From Phallusia mammillata (taxonomy: Eukaryota; Chordata; Ascidiacea; Phlebobranchia; Ascidiidae), in the NCBI GenBank assembly GCA_003260075.1, contig QLIY01000126.1:169261-233260 (forward strand): 64,000 bases of DNA, in the 5' to 3' direction. The translations under genes were made by a program, and so were the position numbers. The notes beneath the pieces were generated by a model, which was not told the DNA's origin, searched no databases, and saw only the letters and a list, made by a program, of their open reading frames with translations. Positions 40,360-52,735 of the stretch are shown in pieces. Position 1 is the first letter of the stretch; each line of letters begins with the position of its first letter.

Positions 40360-40791
40360 CTTACTGTTTTGTCTCCTGTAGCAATTAGAGAAAAGCAAAG
40401 TATTTCAAGTTCCTAGGCTGATTTCAACGATGGCTGCAATGATGATATCACAACTGATGAGACTTTATTTGCCACGTTTGTTTGCTGATCAAACTTTAAC
40501 TTTTAAATATTGTTTGTTTAAACGCTTGCACGGTGTTGTGCAACAGTGTTACATTGCTGACACATAGCAGCATTGTATAAATACACTTTTGAAGCAAACC
40601 TAGGTTCATATTTTTCTGGTTGGCTTGTGGCAGAACTTTGAAACCTACTAAAAGCAATTCGAAATATTGTTAGTGATTAGAGGTTCTGTAAAACTGTACC
40701 GGGCAAGTGATAAGCTTACAAACTGTAAACTTTATGCGATGATAAAGTGAGAAGAGATTTTGGATACCCGAATGTTAAAGTTTAGAACATG

Positions 40792-41017
40792 AGAGCTTTT
40801 TTAATGGAATGATTATCGTAATAACTTTGCACCAAGTTGTGCAGCGACAGATCAATTTTGTGAAACAAATTGTTCACACCATGAGTGAGCACATGTGTTA
40901 TGTTGAATATGTTTGAATACTCCCCCCCCCCAGAGCTTTTTTAATGGAATGATTATCGTAATAACTTTGCACCAAGTTGAGTGAGCACATGTGTTATGTT
41001 GAATATGTTTGAATACG
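40792..41017. repeat. Direct duplication joined by C x10, upstream of NAT copy 3
   Basis: Blocks 40792-40839 and 40881-40918 recur contiguously as 40932-41017 after a C run at 40922-40931. The second version lacks the 41 bases between the blocks, so it looks like a variant haplotype or misjoined read. Confidence 0.85.
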
Positions 41018-41158
41018 GCAAGAATAATATATTGAAGAGATTTAGGAAGAAAATAAACTTTGGCAGCAAAATACTGGCGAAGTCAATGTACCAAAGACAG
41101 GATCAAACAAAAACGTTTGTGTTTGTTACTCCACAGTCTAGGAAGTTAGATTTTAGGC

Positions 41159-43079
41159 ATGGATGTGGATCAATATCTGAAACGTTTGAAGTACAACGGA
41201 CCAAAGGACAACAAAGCTTCAACTTTGCGTGAAATATGTTTGTGTCATGCTCGTAATGTTCCATTTGAGATTCTCGATATGTTTGGGGGTCCAAGAAAGC
41301 GACTGGAATTGGAGAAAGTCTACCAAGATATTGTTGTTAATAATAGAGGAGGATTTTGTTACGAGATCAACGGGTTGATGCGCTGGTTGCTGCTACAACT
41401 CGGCTTCGAGGTTGTGGTATTTCAGAGTCAAGCTTATATTGCGAGTACAGAGTCGTGGAACCCTAAGTTTGATCACATGACCATGCTGGTGAGTTGTTAG
41501 TCAATGGAAAGTTTATCTCGTTTTGTGGTAAAATAGAATTAAAACAGGTGACCTTTTTGATTCTGTTCTGCATCAGAGGTCGACCTTGCGCAGAGTAATT
41601 ATTATTTTTTTGAGTAGATTCCTGTCTTTCCTTATTTGAATTTAAGTTAGCAAATCGGATTGTATTGAAAGTATTTAAACTTTGTGTTCTTTCAAAAACT
41701 GCATTGTTTCACTCCAAACGCCGCCAGTGGTAGTTTTTAGACCACCGAATTGTTGGTAGTTTTACGGACACCGCTACTCTACGAGTTTTGTAATGCGTTG
41801 TAACAGAGGATCAAAGTCATAATAAAATCGAGTTAACATACATTTGCTACATATCACGTAAATCACGTCTACCCCCCCCCCCTTGCGCAGAGTAATTATT
41901 ATTTTTTTGAGTAGATTCCTGTCTTTCCTCATTTGAATTTAAGTTAGCAAATCGGATTGTATTGGAAGTATCTAAACTTTGTGTTCTTGCAAAAACTGCA
42001 TTGTATTACTCCGAACGCCGCCGATGATAGTTTTCAGATAACTGAATTGTTGGTAGTTTTGCGGACACCGCTACTCTACGAGTTTCGTAATGCGTTGTAA
42101 CATAGGATCAAAGTCATAATAAAATCGAGTTAACATACATTTGCTGAATGTCAAATTTACATTTAAAATATTTACAACGCAGGTCACGTGTGCTGACGGC
42201 TCACGCTGGTTGGCTGACGTCGGTTGGGGAGGGAGCAGTTTTAAAGAACCTCTAAAATTCGAAGCCATGCTTGAGCAATCACAACCAAACGGAAGATACA
42301 GGTTGGTGCAGTTGAGCGCGGATGAATATCAAGTGGAAAAGCGCGGGAAATGCCACCTCAAGTTTACGCCAGGCAAGTTTTATTTTGTTGGATTTCCACT
42401 GAAGAATTAATCGATTATTATAAAACAACAGCAATCCTATTTAAGATGTCTTGTGTGCCTTTAATTAAATCAAATCGCATTGTAAATTAAATTTGCAGAG
42501 AAAAAAACTTTTAGATATCGACCTATACCGTGTTTTATGCTCAATCAAAAATATGTAACAACATTATTAGAGATGTAGAAACAATTTGTAAGCTTTTTGC
42601 CTTAATGTTTGATTTCTGCTTGATTTTATAATAGTCTTCCTCACTGCCATGTGTTGCGAATTTTTACAAACGTTACAATTTGTCTTGAAAACCAATCTAT
42701 TTTTTCTGTTTGCTTTGTAGACGGCGATAAAGTGAGAGACGAAAAGAATTACCGTCAGTGGAAGCCAGTGTACAAATTCGACACAATTCCTCGTCAGTGG
42801 AGCGACTTCGATGAAATGTGCAGCTATCAGCAAGACAGCGACGAGAGTTTTCTCAAAAACAACACGATTGCCTGTGCGTCGACAGAAACAGGCGACCTGA
42901 CTTGGTGGGGTTGGAACTTGCGAGGGAGACGCTACATAGACCCGGATACTGAGGAGACTGTGATGATCCGGAAGGCAAAAAATTTGAAAGAAGTTCGGAA
43001 ATGGTTGAAAGAATATTTTGACATGGAACTTGATTTTGACGTAGATGTTCAACTTCAAGATTATAAAGATTTTTCGTAG
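41159..43079 (+). CDS. Arylamine N-acetyltransferase, copy 3
   Basis: Exons 41159-41488, 42183-42372, 42721-43079; 879 nt, 292 residues. Triad Cys67, His106, Asp122 intact. Same GC donor at 42373-42374 as copy 2. Exon 1 differs from copy 2 by few residues, mostly near 86-103 (the loop before the catalytic His), and exon 3 by more (for example the KNNTIACAST region). Substrate-pocket changes between the copies are therefore plausible but untested. Confidence 0.94.
41584..42146. repeat. ~265-bp direct duplication joined by C run in NAT copy 3 intron 1
   Basis: 41584-41849 and 41881-42146 align along their length with a modest number of substitutions; a C run lies at 41872-41882. The divergence resembles alleles or an older tandem duplication. 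Confidence 0.85.
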
Positions 43080-44440
43080 CTAATTGTTCTGTCTCTGCAT
43101 TTCAGATCACTCAATTAAAACCACTAAAAATTAAATACTTCTGTTAAAGCACGATTTCCATGTAAGACTGTATTTATTCCGCAGATTTATACCTCTTTAC
43201 ATTCGCTTACGCGAAAAGACGTACGAATAGAAAGTTAGTCCAGACAGAAAATATAAACAACAAATCACAGGAAGTACTAAAACTGTAAACATACGGTAAC
43301 AGCACTTTAAATATAACCTAGTCTGTAAAACACATTTGCAGGCGTACGGCATACATTTCCTTATACACAGGCTTTAAACGGAAACTAACGCTGTTTAATC
43401 CCCAACACACACAAATACAAACAACACGTTAATCCCGTACACAGGGCAAAACCCTGTAAAGAAATGCTTGTGCTTCTGGACTTTAGGCTCTAGTTTGCAT
43501 TCCAGTTGGGTTAAGACATGAAATTGCTTCTGCAAAATCCTTTTAACCATCACGTAAACCACGTCTCAATCCTAAGTCTAGCAGCATATCCCGTCTATTT
43601 AGTACTTCAACTAAATTGAAACATTAAGCAAAATACTCAAGAAAAGCGACAGACGATCAGCGTCAGTTAAACGTCAGTTAAAATAGTCTTAAAATGTATA
43701 TCACAAGTTGGGAAATATTTGTTTCCTGGTTAAAACCGGTTGACAATCTTATAAAATGCTTTTTTAGCGAAATATATTTGTTCTTTATAAGATTAGCAAC
43801 GGATTTTAACCTGGAAATACAGATTTCCCAAACTTGTGATTTACTAGATCTGTTTACATTGAATCTTTCGGCCTGAAACCAGTTTTTTAGACGAACTTTA
43901 ATAGCTCAATATCCATCTGCAGAAGAGATTTTATGCCAATTCATTACAGAATGTACGTACGTTCTAAGATTAATGTTGGTTCTCAACAGCAAACTAACGA
44001 TTCACAAATCTACATGCAACGCAAGTGATGATAGATCTTACTTGGACCTTACGTAATTTAGTTTCATCCCAATTACTTCCGGTGTTAACAGGGCTATACA
44101 CACGTGCGCGGCACCAAGTCGTGCAAACTTGACTATGATTTTATAACTGGCAGTTTCAAGGACCGGGTATACGAGGGTCAGCTCACGTACGCAGAATTGT
44201 GATATTATCACGCAGCTCATGTTTGGGTTAGGTAAGGTCACACTGCACTGACGTCAAATAAAAACGTTCTTCACGTGCTTGTCTGAAGCCATTTTAGTCA
44301 GGAAAATTTAAAAAGTTGTTGTGCAAATTGCAAAGCGCCACAATTGTTACTAAAGTATAGTATGCCTCGAAGCGCATAGGACACAAGTTGTAATGGGCTT
44401 TACGTGTTGAAGGTGCGTGTCAATTAACGAGTTGCATATT
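43080..44440. other. Intergenic, NAT copy 3 to the relic copy 4
   Basis: No coding exon recognised; specifically no NAT exon 1 (RGGFCYE region) or start of exon 2. Confidence 0.55.
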
Positions 44441-45591
44441 TAAAGTTCGACGTCATGCTTGAGCAATCACAGAAGAACGGTAGATACAGACTGGCGCAGT
44501 TGGGCACGGATGAATATGTGGTCGAAAGACGCGGGAAATGTCACATCAAGTTTAATTCAGGTAAGTTGAGTTTTTATTGACGGAATTACCGGTTAGATCA
44601 AACCAAATACTATAAACTAACGTACTATGTATTTTTTCTGGCGATTTTCATTTGTTTTGCAAATCAAACCAGCATTTGTTGGATTAAAAGAAAAGTGTCA
44701 GATAGATTGTAAGTACAAAACGTTTCCACAAACGCTGTTGTCATCATTAGTGTTGCGTTTCTGTTGCGTTTTTGATCAATCACAATCAGGACTTTAAGTT
44801 TAAGATTGGCGTTACTACAATAGAAAAAAACATTAAAATATCGACCTAATGTCCTATTTACTAGTGATGCACCGAACCCGACTAAAAAGGTTCGGGCCGA
44901 AACCGAATATTCGGCCATGAGGCCGAATAATTTCGGCCGAATCAGGCCGAATCTAAAATCCCGTTTCTTATGGATGTTTTCAACTAAACCTTGCGTTGTT
45001 GATGCGAGAGAACTCAATTNTTCGGTGCATCACTACTATTTACTGTTCTGAAAAACGTTTTTTAAGTTCAACATAGTTATGAGCTTAATTTTAATCAGGT
45101 TAACCTTGCAACGGTGTAATCACAATCATAAACCTTTCACTTATGTTTATTATTTTTGTATGTTACCTTATTTAGTCACGTTTTAGTTCCCTTTTTTGTA
45201 ACCTAAGACGTTTTGCTTTACTGACCTTATCTAGACGGCGTCAAGGTTAGAGACGAAAAAATACATGAAGTGGCTGCCAGTCTTCAAATATGACATCACA
45301 CCTCGTCAGTGGAGCGACTTTGAAGCGATGTGCAACTTCCATCAAGACAGCGACAAGAGTTTCCTGAAACATAACACCTTCCGATGTAGAACGCTGGAGA
45401 ATGGCCACATTACTTGGCTGGGTTGGAGCTTGCGAGAGAAGCGCTACATAGACCCGGATACTGAGGAGACTGTGATGATCCGGACTGCTAAAGATTTGGC
45501 GAAAGTTCGGGAATGGTTGAAAGAATATTTTGACATGGAGATTGGATTTGACTTACAAATCGAACTAAGAGACTACAAGGGTTTTTCATGA
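44441..45591 (+). pseudogene. Arylamine N-acetyltransferase relic, copy 4
   Basis: Only the 3' part of exon 2 (44441-44560, KFDVMLEQSQ onward, with a GT donor) and exon 3 (45235-45591) are present. Exon 1 with the catalytic Cys and His and the first part of exon 2 with the catalytic Asp are absent upstream. Exon 3 is 357 bases against 359 in copies 2 and 3: a 2-base deletion after GACGAAAA shifts the frame near its start, after which YMKWLPVFKYD and the remainder still align. A hAT-like MITE sits in the intron. Non-functional as an enzyme. Confidence 0.85.
44872..45035. mobile_element. 164-bp hAT-like MITE with perfect 8-bp TSD
   Basis: Ends TAGTGATGCACCGAA and TTCGGTGCATCACTA are perfect inverses. 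The target duplication CTATTTAC is at 44864-44871 and 45036-45043. The interior is made of GGCCGAAT words able to fold. One N at 45020. Confidence 0.92.
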
Positions 45592-47109
45592 AGAATTGAA
45601 CAATGAATAATTTGGTGTCATCTAAGACCAACATTTAAAGCAAGTCAAACTTTTAGTTTTTTACCAACCTAAAAGTAACCCCAAAACCTGATTTTGTTCA
45701 GTTTGACTATACGACAATCTGATTAAGATTTATTTGGATTTATAATCAGTACGATCTGTAATAACACTGTGCAATGTAAAAACAACTTACAACGCTAAAC
45801 ATAGTAGGAAGGAAAGTAACATATTTGGCTGTCTGGACGTGACAGGGTTGTAAGCTGGTTCGAAATTAGTGGTTCGAAAAAACAAAAGTGTTGGACTGAA
45901 CCGAATGTTGTATATACAACCATTTAAGCCGGGGGGGGGGTGTTCACCCAAAAGTGTTGGACTGAACCGAATGTTGTATATACAACCATTTAAGCCAATT
46001 GAAAAAAGCCAGACAGACTCACCAACAAAAATGAGGCTAAGTGTAAAATTAAACCGAGATTAATAGTTACTCTTTGAGTCGTTGATTCAAAGTTGCAAAA
46101 CTTAAACGTTTAGCAGCTAAACATGTAATAAGATTAGCGGAAAAAATCGATTTAGTGTATATCCACCCGATCCGTCTGGAAGTGCCCGATTAAGATCGGC
46201 TGTGTTACGCGGGGGGGGGGGGCGCCAAAGGCAAATGTTGCGAATATTTATGGAAATGGGCCGAAATGTTCCAGGTTATAAAGACTAAAAATATGTTTGG
46301 AATTTGCTTAAAAAGCGTGCTGGGTTTAAACCGCGTGAAAAAATCTACGGTTTAACTTAACCTTTCAAAATTTTCATCCCGATAGAAAAGAATATTATGT
46401 AATATCAAGAAGGAAAAAAGTTTCCGTAATTGCAAGTACGTATAAGAAATCAGACTGGAAACATCGGACAGGCTAAGCCAAGAATGCTCGCTTATAACGT
46501 CACAAACGAAATGATAACGGTTAATGACAATATGGTGGAACTACTAACACATGAGCTCACAACACTACAGTTTGGGAATTTCCGGTAGGTGGCGCAGCTC
46601 CGGTGTTAGTAGCTCTACCTGACAATATAATCTCGGGTTTGTGAATATTTGCAGCGTCATTTCTGGAGTAAGCGACAGTGAATGCATTTTGCCAGATCAG
46701 CTCTACATAAAATGAAACATAACTATGGCCAACTTCTACGCGATCAAAAACTTACCGGTTGAGTGAAAAGTAAATACTGGAAAGGTAGCAAATAGGTTTA
46801 ATTAAAGCTCTTTTTTGACGTGCATTGGTAAGTGTAGAAATAAATTGTTTTTTAAGTTTCCTGAGAGATAAAAAAGATTTCTCTTGGTCTTTAGGTCCAT
46901 ATTTTTTTACAATGTCTCGTAAGTAACATGCATTATTTTTGCAACAGGCCAATTTGTTGAAAACATAGGTTAACTTCCTTTTCAACGACCACGAAATGAA
47001 ACGAGAATAAGGTTAGGAACTTCTAGGTTACACGCTTCTGGCCCATTCACAAAAAAGGCTTAACAGTGAGACTGTTGATAATTTGGCTCAGTAAGGCACC
47101 AGAAGTGCA
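45592..47109. other. Intergenic, NAT relic to fucosyltransferase gene
   Basis: No gene recognised. Includes a 48-bp exact duplication joined by ten Gs (45883-45996) and a run of twelve Gs (46211-46222). The right part is the 3' flank of the minus-strand fucosyltransferase gene. Confidence 0.5.
45883..45996. repeat. 48-bp exact direct duplication joined by G x10
   Basis: 45883-45930 and 45949-45996 are identical; the G run is at 45931-45940. Confidence 0.88.
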
Positions 47110-50100
47110 TCATGAAACACTATTTGTGTCGAACTTTAAAGGACGATTTCTTCTGCACCGGGAAACGCAAAGAGAACAAAACACAATGAAAAAGAAAAAT
47201 ACAGAATATCCTAATGTTACGAGCCAACGTAATGGGTAACCGCTCGCAGTCGAACCCGATTCACATATTGGTAGGGAATCCCCCTCAGGGGTATACCCTC
47301 GCCCGAACCACCATTGATCAATTTCATTCACAACTTCAGTCCGATCTTTGGGCGTCCTGATAAGTTTCTGACAAAGCGCGCAAAGGCCGTTTGCGTTTCC
47401 AGCGTTGCGGCTTGATATAAGCGCATTCCTTTTAGCGTCTATCTGGATTCCGCGTTGTTTTTCCATCCATAGCGGATCATCCATCCAGCGCAAATATTCC
47501 TTGTACATTGTGTCGTTGCGACTTAGCGCCACCAAGTGGTCAGCCAGTGCCCGAACTGTTGGAAAATCGTTTACGTGGATAAAGGAATTTGGAGGAGCCA
47601 TCAGTTCGTAATCTGACCGCCGTGGTCCCATCACCACAGGGACAGCCCCGCTACCGAGACCGACCCTCCAGAATTTTTCAGTGATATAATCGCGACATTG
47701 CGAATTCTCCAGTGAAAAATAGAATCTGTACCTGTGACGAAACAAACAAAATAACAAAAGTTGTTTCTTTGCGACGGCACAGCAGTGACAAATACGCGTT
47801 AGTGCTGTATTCCACCTTTCAAAGTTAATGTTTAATATTGAATTTTCGAACGCCGTACTTGTTAGACTAGAGCAGGGGTGGCCAACCGGTCAAAGCCTAA
47901 GAGCCACTTTTTTGCTGTGTTTTCACAAAGAGCCACATTATGCACACCGGCACATAAGGTTTCAGTTTTAAGGCGTGGTTTGTGGCCATACCGAAAATAA
48001 GTTTGTTCAAAAGCAAAATTGTTAAAGCTTTACATTACATTTTACGATTTTTGTACCAGATCGCCACATACTAACCCAAATATGCACAGTGCCCCGAAAC
48101 TTCGACAACGACGTAAGAGCCGCATAAAACCAGACGAAGAGCCGCATGCGGCTCGCGAGCCGCGGGTTGGCCACCCCTGGACGAAAGGTACCCAACCTTT
48201 ATCAACTAAATTCTCAATTCAAAACATTTTCATTCCTCCCAAATAGACTACATAGTAGATGCTACACCATACAAAGATCACTTAAAATTTGGTCTTTTAT
48301 CAACTTCGCAGATTATATTCCCAGAGCTAGTGTCTATCTACAAACCACATGTGCAAATTAAAGTTATTTTAAATTGTTCCTTTCCCTTTAAGCATTAAAA
48401 TTCCAACCCTAGTTGGGAACCAATGGTTTAGACCAGTAGTTCTTAACCGGGGTTCGATCGACACCCAGGGGTTCGGCAACGCTTAATTTAGGGGTTCGAT
48501 GAAGGTGTTTTTGAAGTACAATACAAATGCCCGTATAAGGTACAAATGACCAGCAAAACTTATTATATACTTCATCTTTTTCACGTTTGTGTAGTTTTGT
48601 TTAAATGCAATGCTTCATTTGGATAAAAACTAAAAATTAGCGTAATTGAAGCAATCCTGACAAGTTGCTTCATTCAACAAAATGACAAACAGTAACTTTT
48701 GCCACTATGTTGGGTCAAAAGCTAATTATAACTCACAAAACAAAATGGGTTTAAAACCAAGGATATAACTTGTTGGGGTTCGACCAAAGGGTTAAGAATA
48801 TTGTTGGGAATTGGTCGTGATAAAAACGTTAAGAACCACTGGTTTACACAGTGATATTTAAAAATACCTCGACAACGTGTCAACCTGGCAGTCGCCTCTA
48901 CACAGGGGGTTCCCCGAGCATTTCCCATACACGTCCACAGGAATGTACCGGCTGATTTCGTTCACAAATTCCTCCCTGGGAGGCGAGTGGCAGTTGGATA
49001 CGATCCAGGCCGCCATCAGTGAAGAGTTCTTGCGTTCCATCAGCTCCGCAACTGATCTGTAACAGAATGTTTGTTTACAGAAATACTTGAACATTACAAC
49101 AGGGCGAGTCAAAGTTGTAGGTCAGGCAGGGCTTGGGCTTACGTTTGAATACAACAGACTTGATTCAGACCTAACTTCACACTCGGCCTTATTTGTGTTA
49201 AAACTTAGGGTTTTCATCTGAAACAATTCGGGTTTAGACTGGATTTTGGTCTTGTACTTTCAGGTTTTTCAGTATTGTCCTAATTACCGAATGGTACATT
49301 AAATATATAGTGTTGTGACAAGCAAATTTCATTAACTATTCTGTGCTTTGCCAGCAATTGTATGTAACAATGTAATGTCAAATATGTCATGCGAGATGGC
49401 CGGTAGAGCAAAAATTGCATTTTGATACAAATGTTTTGTTTGTTGAACGTGCTTAAAGATTTGAAGCTCTTACAGCTTTAGTCCAATGTTGAGTATAGTC
49501 TAATTGTCATCAACGGCTCTATATATACCTTTTATTTGATGGGAAAGTTATGTAGGATGACAAAACATCGGAGTCTGTCCTGTACGTCATTGTCCAGTTA
49601 AAAACTCCTCTTAAAGCTGTGAGAGTTTTCTGAAAAACGTGTCTCACATTCCAGGGTGGTTCCATGCACAGCCACACCCACCTAAGTAAGAAAAAAACGA
49701 TATTAACAAAGCTACTCTTTTATTTATAATGCTGTCGTTTAATCTTTTTTGATTGGTTTTATTGTATTAGGTTTTGTTTCATAGTTAAATCAATGATTTT
49801 AAAGCCAAATATGTTTCCAAAAAAATAGGACAATGCAATTCAAATCAATAAATGATTTTTAAATTTTTAAAATAAAACAAAAACATTTCAACCTCTGGGT
49901 GGCGCTCCTGTGTTGCCATGGTAACCAGTCAGGCGAATTGCGTGTTTCTGCGCAGTGAAAGATGATGGCGTCGGCTTCATCGGCGCTCGTTTGGTCGTAA
50001 GTGAGAACGCACTCGGGGCAAAGGTTAGGATTGGATTGGACTTCGCCGAACGACGGGTTCCACATAAGAATCAGAGGTTTTCTCACGCTGGTGTTGCCCT

Positions 50101-52735
50101 CCCTATAAAATATCAACACAACAAGCTTGCTTTAAATCAGTGGTTCTCAACGGGGGGCCCAGCGCCCCCTGGGGGCGTTTGCTCTCAATAAGGGGGCGCT
50201 GGAGAATAATTGGGCGATTGGGGGGCGTTGGGAAAATATAGAGCAGGTAAAACGAAACAAAACGTCAAAGTCAATTTTGTCATATCTCTTCCATCAGCGA
50301 CCAGTAAAAGTAGATTTGACTATTCACTGTACTTTGTTTCCTGCGTGTTTTTGATGGTGATGTCACAATGCATTTTATAAAAATCACAATGAGTCATTTG
50401 TCGGGGCTTGTCTGCGCTTTGAAAGTAAAATTTGCAGATAGCAATTGACTTGTGCTTGGCCGAACCGAGCTAAACCCGAGTACTTGGTACCGAGCATCGC
50501 AATTTTGATGCTCGGCGCTCGCATTAACTAAGCCGTTAGACGAGGGGTCACCAAACTACGGCAAACTCCGACGTCATTTCATCCGGCCTTCGCGAGTGTT
50601 TGGTCCTAATATATCTTGGAAAAACTAAAGCTTGAGTTAAACGTTAAAAATTAATTTACCGAAAAAGTATTTCTGCAAGAACATGTAGGACTAAGTTCAC
50701 CTAATTTGACAGAACGCACAAAATGATCCAAAATTTGTTTGTTTTATCACAGACCAAACCAAAACTATTAATGCCTTCATTATTGTGCGCGAACTAAGGG
50801 CTTTCTTTTGTTAATTGTGAGGGAATAAATAAGGGTTTGCCCGTAGAAAAGATTCTACAATTTTTAAAACAATTTTACTATTTGACAGTAGCACGATCTG
50901 ACTTTAAAAAAAATTGCACTTTTGTTGGTACCGGAAAGGCGCACGTTAGGGCTGCAACCTATGTGGCCCTTGCAAGATATTTTTAATGTTATCCGGCCCG
51001 CAGTGAAAAAGTTTGGTGATCCCTGCGTTAGACAATCACTACAAAACCGTACCATGCAACGGGCAAGTCATAAACGGTTTTTGTGACATCACAATTGAAC
51101 GTGTGATTTGTTTACTGCTGACGTGCAGAAGTAGGGCACCCAAGAACAAAAGTGACTGTTTTCAAACACATCAAATAGTGTTAACAATCTCAGTTGCAAT
51201 TTGTTACATAAAAAACGTTTGTGTTTCACTTGGCGTTGGCTCTTTTTACGTGTTATGCAGAAAGGACCTACACATCTTACGTACTGTCCTGGGCTAGAAA
51301 GAGGGCCTTAAAAAAGTAAAAGCTTGGAATTGGAAATGTTTCTGACGTCACAATACACTAAGCGTTAACGTGAGATGCTTGCTGATCGACCAAACAAAAC
51401 ATTGCTCGGCCCATCACGTGTACCAAGCTAAAAGCAAAGAGCACTGCACGTAGTTGTGGTATCATGTTGAATTAACCATTAGAATATTTACAATTAAGTG
51501 CTAAAACATAGCTTGTTTAACATTCGGGTCTTAATTATCGCATTGATATTGTGAAACAATTTTTTTTTTCAGTTTTGAGGGGGGCGTTTATAAATTACGA
51601 ATACGCAAAAGGGGCGGTACAAGAAAAAAAGGTTGAGAACCACTGCTTTAAATTATCGAAAGGTTGAGGCCTACGCAGGGATAAATATTCTCGCCAGAAA
51701 TAGTAATAGCTAAATCAAGCTTCTTACCTAAAAGTACACGTAAAAGTCAGTTTAATTTAACTATACTTTGTTTATGAAACTAACACGAACCCTAAACATG
51801 TTGGCATGTGCACATGTGGCCCGTGCATATTTTGACATCTGCACATTTTCGAAAAAGTGCGCACGTTTACGCTTGCAAATTTCTGCACACATTGTGCAAA
51901 TATTTACTACTAGCCAAGATGGGACCCAAACTCGACTCAAATCCGATTAAAAAGTGAATCTTAACTTAAATCCTAACCCTCTCGACATTCTTACTGTTTA
52001 CGTAACCCTTTAACAATGGAACTGAGATGACGATGTGACTATGCAAATAACGTTTGACTTTGGCCCAAAAGCTACTGACACTGCGGCACAAGTTAGGCCG
52101 TCTGTGTTGTTAGACCCGAATCAATCTTGTTTTATTCAAGCACAGCCCTGAACCCGACCCGAGTTACACAACCCTGAATTGGTACAACTTAAAAATATTA
52201 AGAGTTTTCTGTTGTGTTTGTAAGTTTTGCAAAACCTTTATCATTTTGCAGCGTTGTATTAAGCTTTACAGTAGACTTGGCTGGCTAAAACCCGGACTTT
52301 GTAACAAAGTTAAAATAACAGCGGAATGAACTTTAATCCGTCGACGCAATTTAAAAGTTCTATGATTGATTTGATCGCAAAAGAAAAAAGTTCCCCTTAA
52401 AACCAACATAAGCATTTATCATTGCAAATCTAAAGCCACAACAGAAACGATTTAATTAGTTTACCTTATAGTTTGTTTACTTTTACTTTTATTTAGTCGC
52501 CAAATGCATACAGGCGCCCTTGTAAACTAACCAGTTCTTACCTTGAATGCAGCATTTCCCTGTCGAGATTAAACATAACTTTGGTATCACTGTGCGTGCG
52601 TAACGACATGTACGTTTTTATCCAAGTTTCGGCAAGTAAGGCGCTCTCAAAAACCTTTGCATCGTAACATAGGAACACAACCATGTAACAACACAAGGTT
52701 ACCAACAGACAGAAATTGGTCTTATTTCTATTCAT
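47110..52735 (-). CDS. Alpha-1,3-fucosyltransferase-like (GT10), with extra C-terminal membrane segment
   Basis: Golgi enzyme class that adds fucose from GDP-fucose to N-acetyllactosamine glycans. Exons (minus): 52542-52735, 49893-50102, 49529-49681, 48868-49056, 47110-47731; 1368 nt, 455 residues, all joins in phase. Start at the ATG 52733-52735. Residues about 8-24 form a signal-anchor (FCLLVTLCCYMVVFLCY), giving type II topology. Family marks: RWVWLCMEPPW, FNWTMTYRTDSDV, AAWIVSNC, VDVYGKC, and the GT10 signature YRFYFSLENSQCRDYITEK followed by GAVPVVMGP. After the catalytic domain (ICESGSTASG) there is a second strongly hydrophobic segment, about 20 residues ending FFFFIVFCSLCV, then a basic/polar tail. 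Usual GT10 enzymes end soon after the catalytic domain. The exact acceptor specificity cannot be read. Confidence 0.9.
47873..48179. mobile_element. hAT-like MITE in fucosyltransferase intron 4
   Basis: CAGGGGTGGCCAACC and GGTTGGCCACCCCTG are perfect inverse ends. Flanking 8-mers GACTAGAG and GACGAAAG match 6 of 8. The interior has GAGCCGCA repeats near the right end. Confidence 0.85.
48186..48425. mobile_element. hAT-like MITE (family of 15133-15402), left end eroded
   Basis: GTACCCAACCTTTATCAAC at the left; CTAGTTGGGAACCAATGG at the right. Interior words ATAGACTACATAGTA and CACATGTGCAAATTAAA match the copy at 15133-15402. Confidence 0.7.
48434..48841. mobile_element. hAT-like MITE in fucosyltransferase intron 4
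   Basis: CAGTAGTTCTTAACCGG and AACGTTAAGAACCACTG are inverse ends; flanking 8-mers GTTTAGAC and GTTTACAC match 7 of 8. Its end lies 27 bases from the donor side of the exon ending at 48868. Confidence 0.85.
50138..51645. mobile_element. hAT-like element with perfect TSD in fucosyltransferase intron 1
   Basis: Left CAGTGGTTCTCAACGGGGGG, right AAAAAAGGTTGAGAACCACTG; exact 8-bp duplication CTTTAAAT on both sides (50130-50137 and 51646-51653). No transposase ORF. It contains the nested element 50542-51025, so the original element was about 1.0 kb. Confidence 0.92.
50542..51025. mobile_element. Nested hAT-like MITE with perfect TSD
   Basis: GAGGGGTCACCAAAC at the left and GTTTGGTGATCCCTG at the right; exact 8-bp duplication CGTTAGAC (50534-50541 and 51026-51033). 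It lies wholly inside 50138-51645, so it inserted later. Confidence 0.9.

Noticed and set aside
42567..43058. Long minus-strand frame opposite NAT copy 3 exon 3
   Set aside because: Antisense shadow of a conserved coding exon; similar shadows occur opposite the copy 2 exon.
44441..45591. Fourth functional NAT gene
   Set aside because: Catalytic Cys, His and Asp segments are absent and exon 3 is frameshifted.
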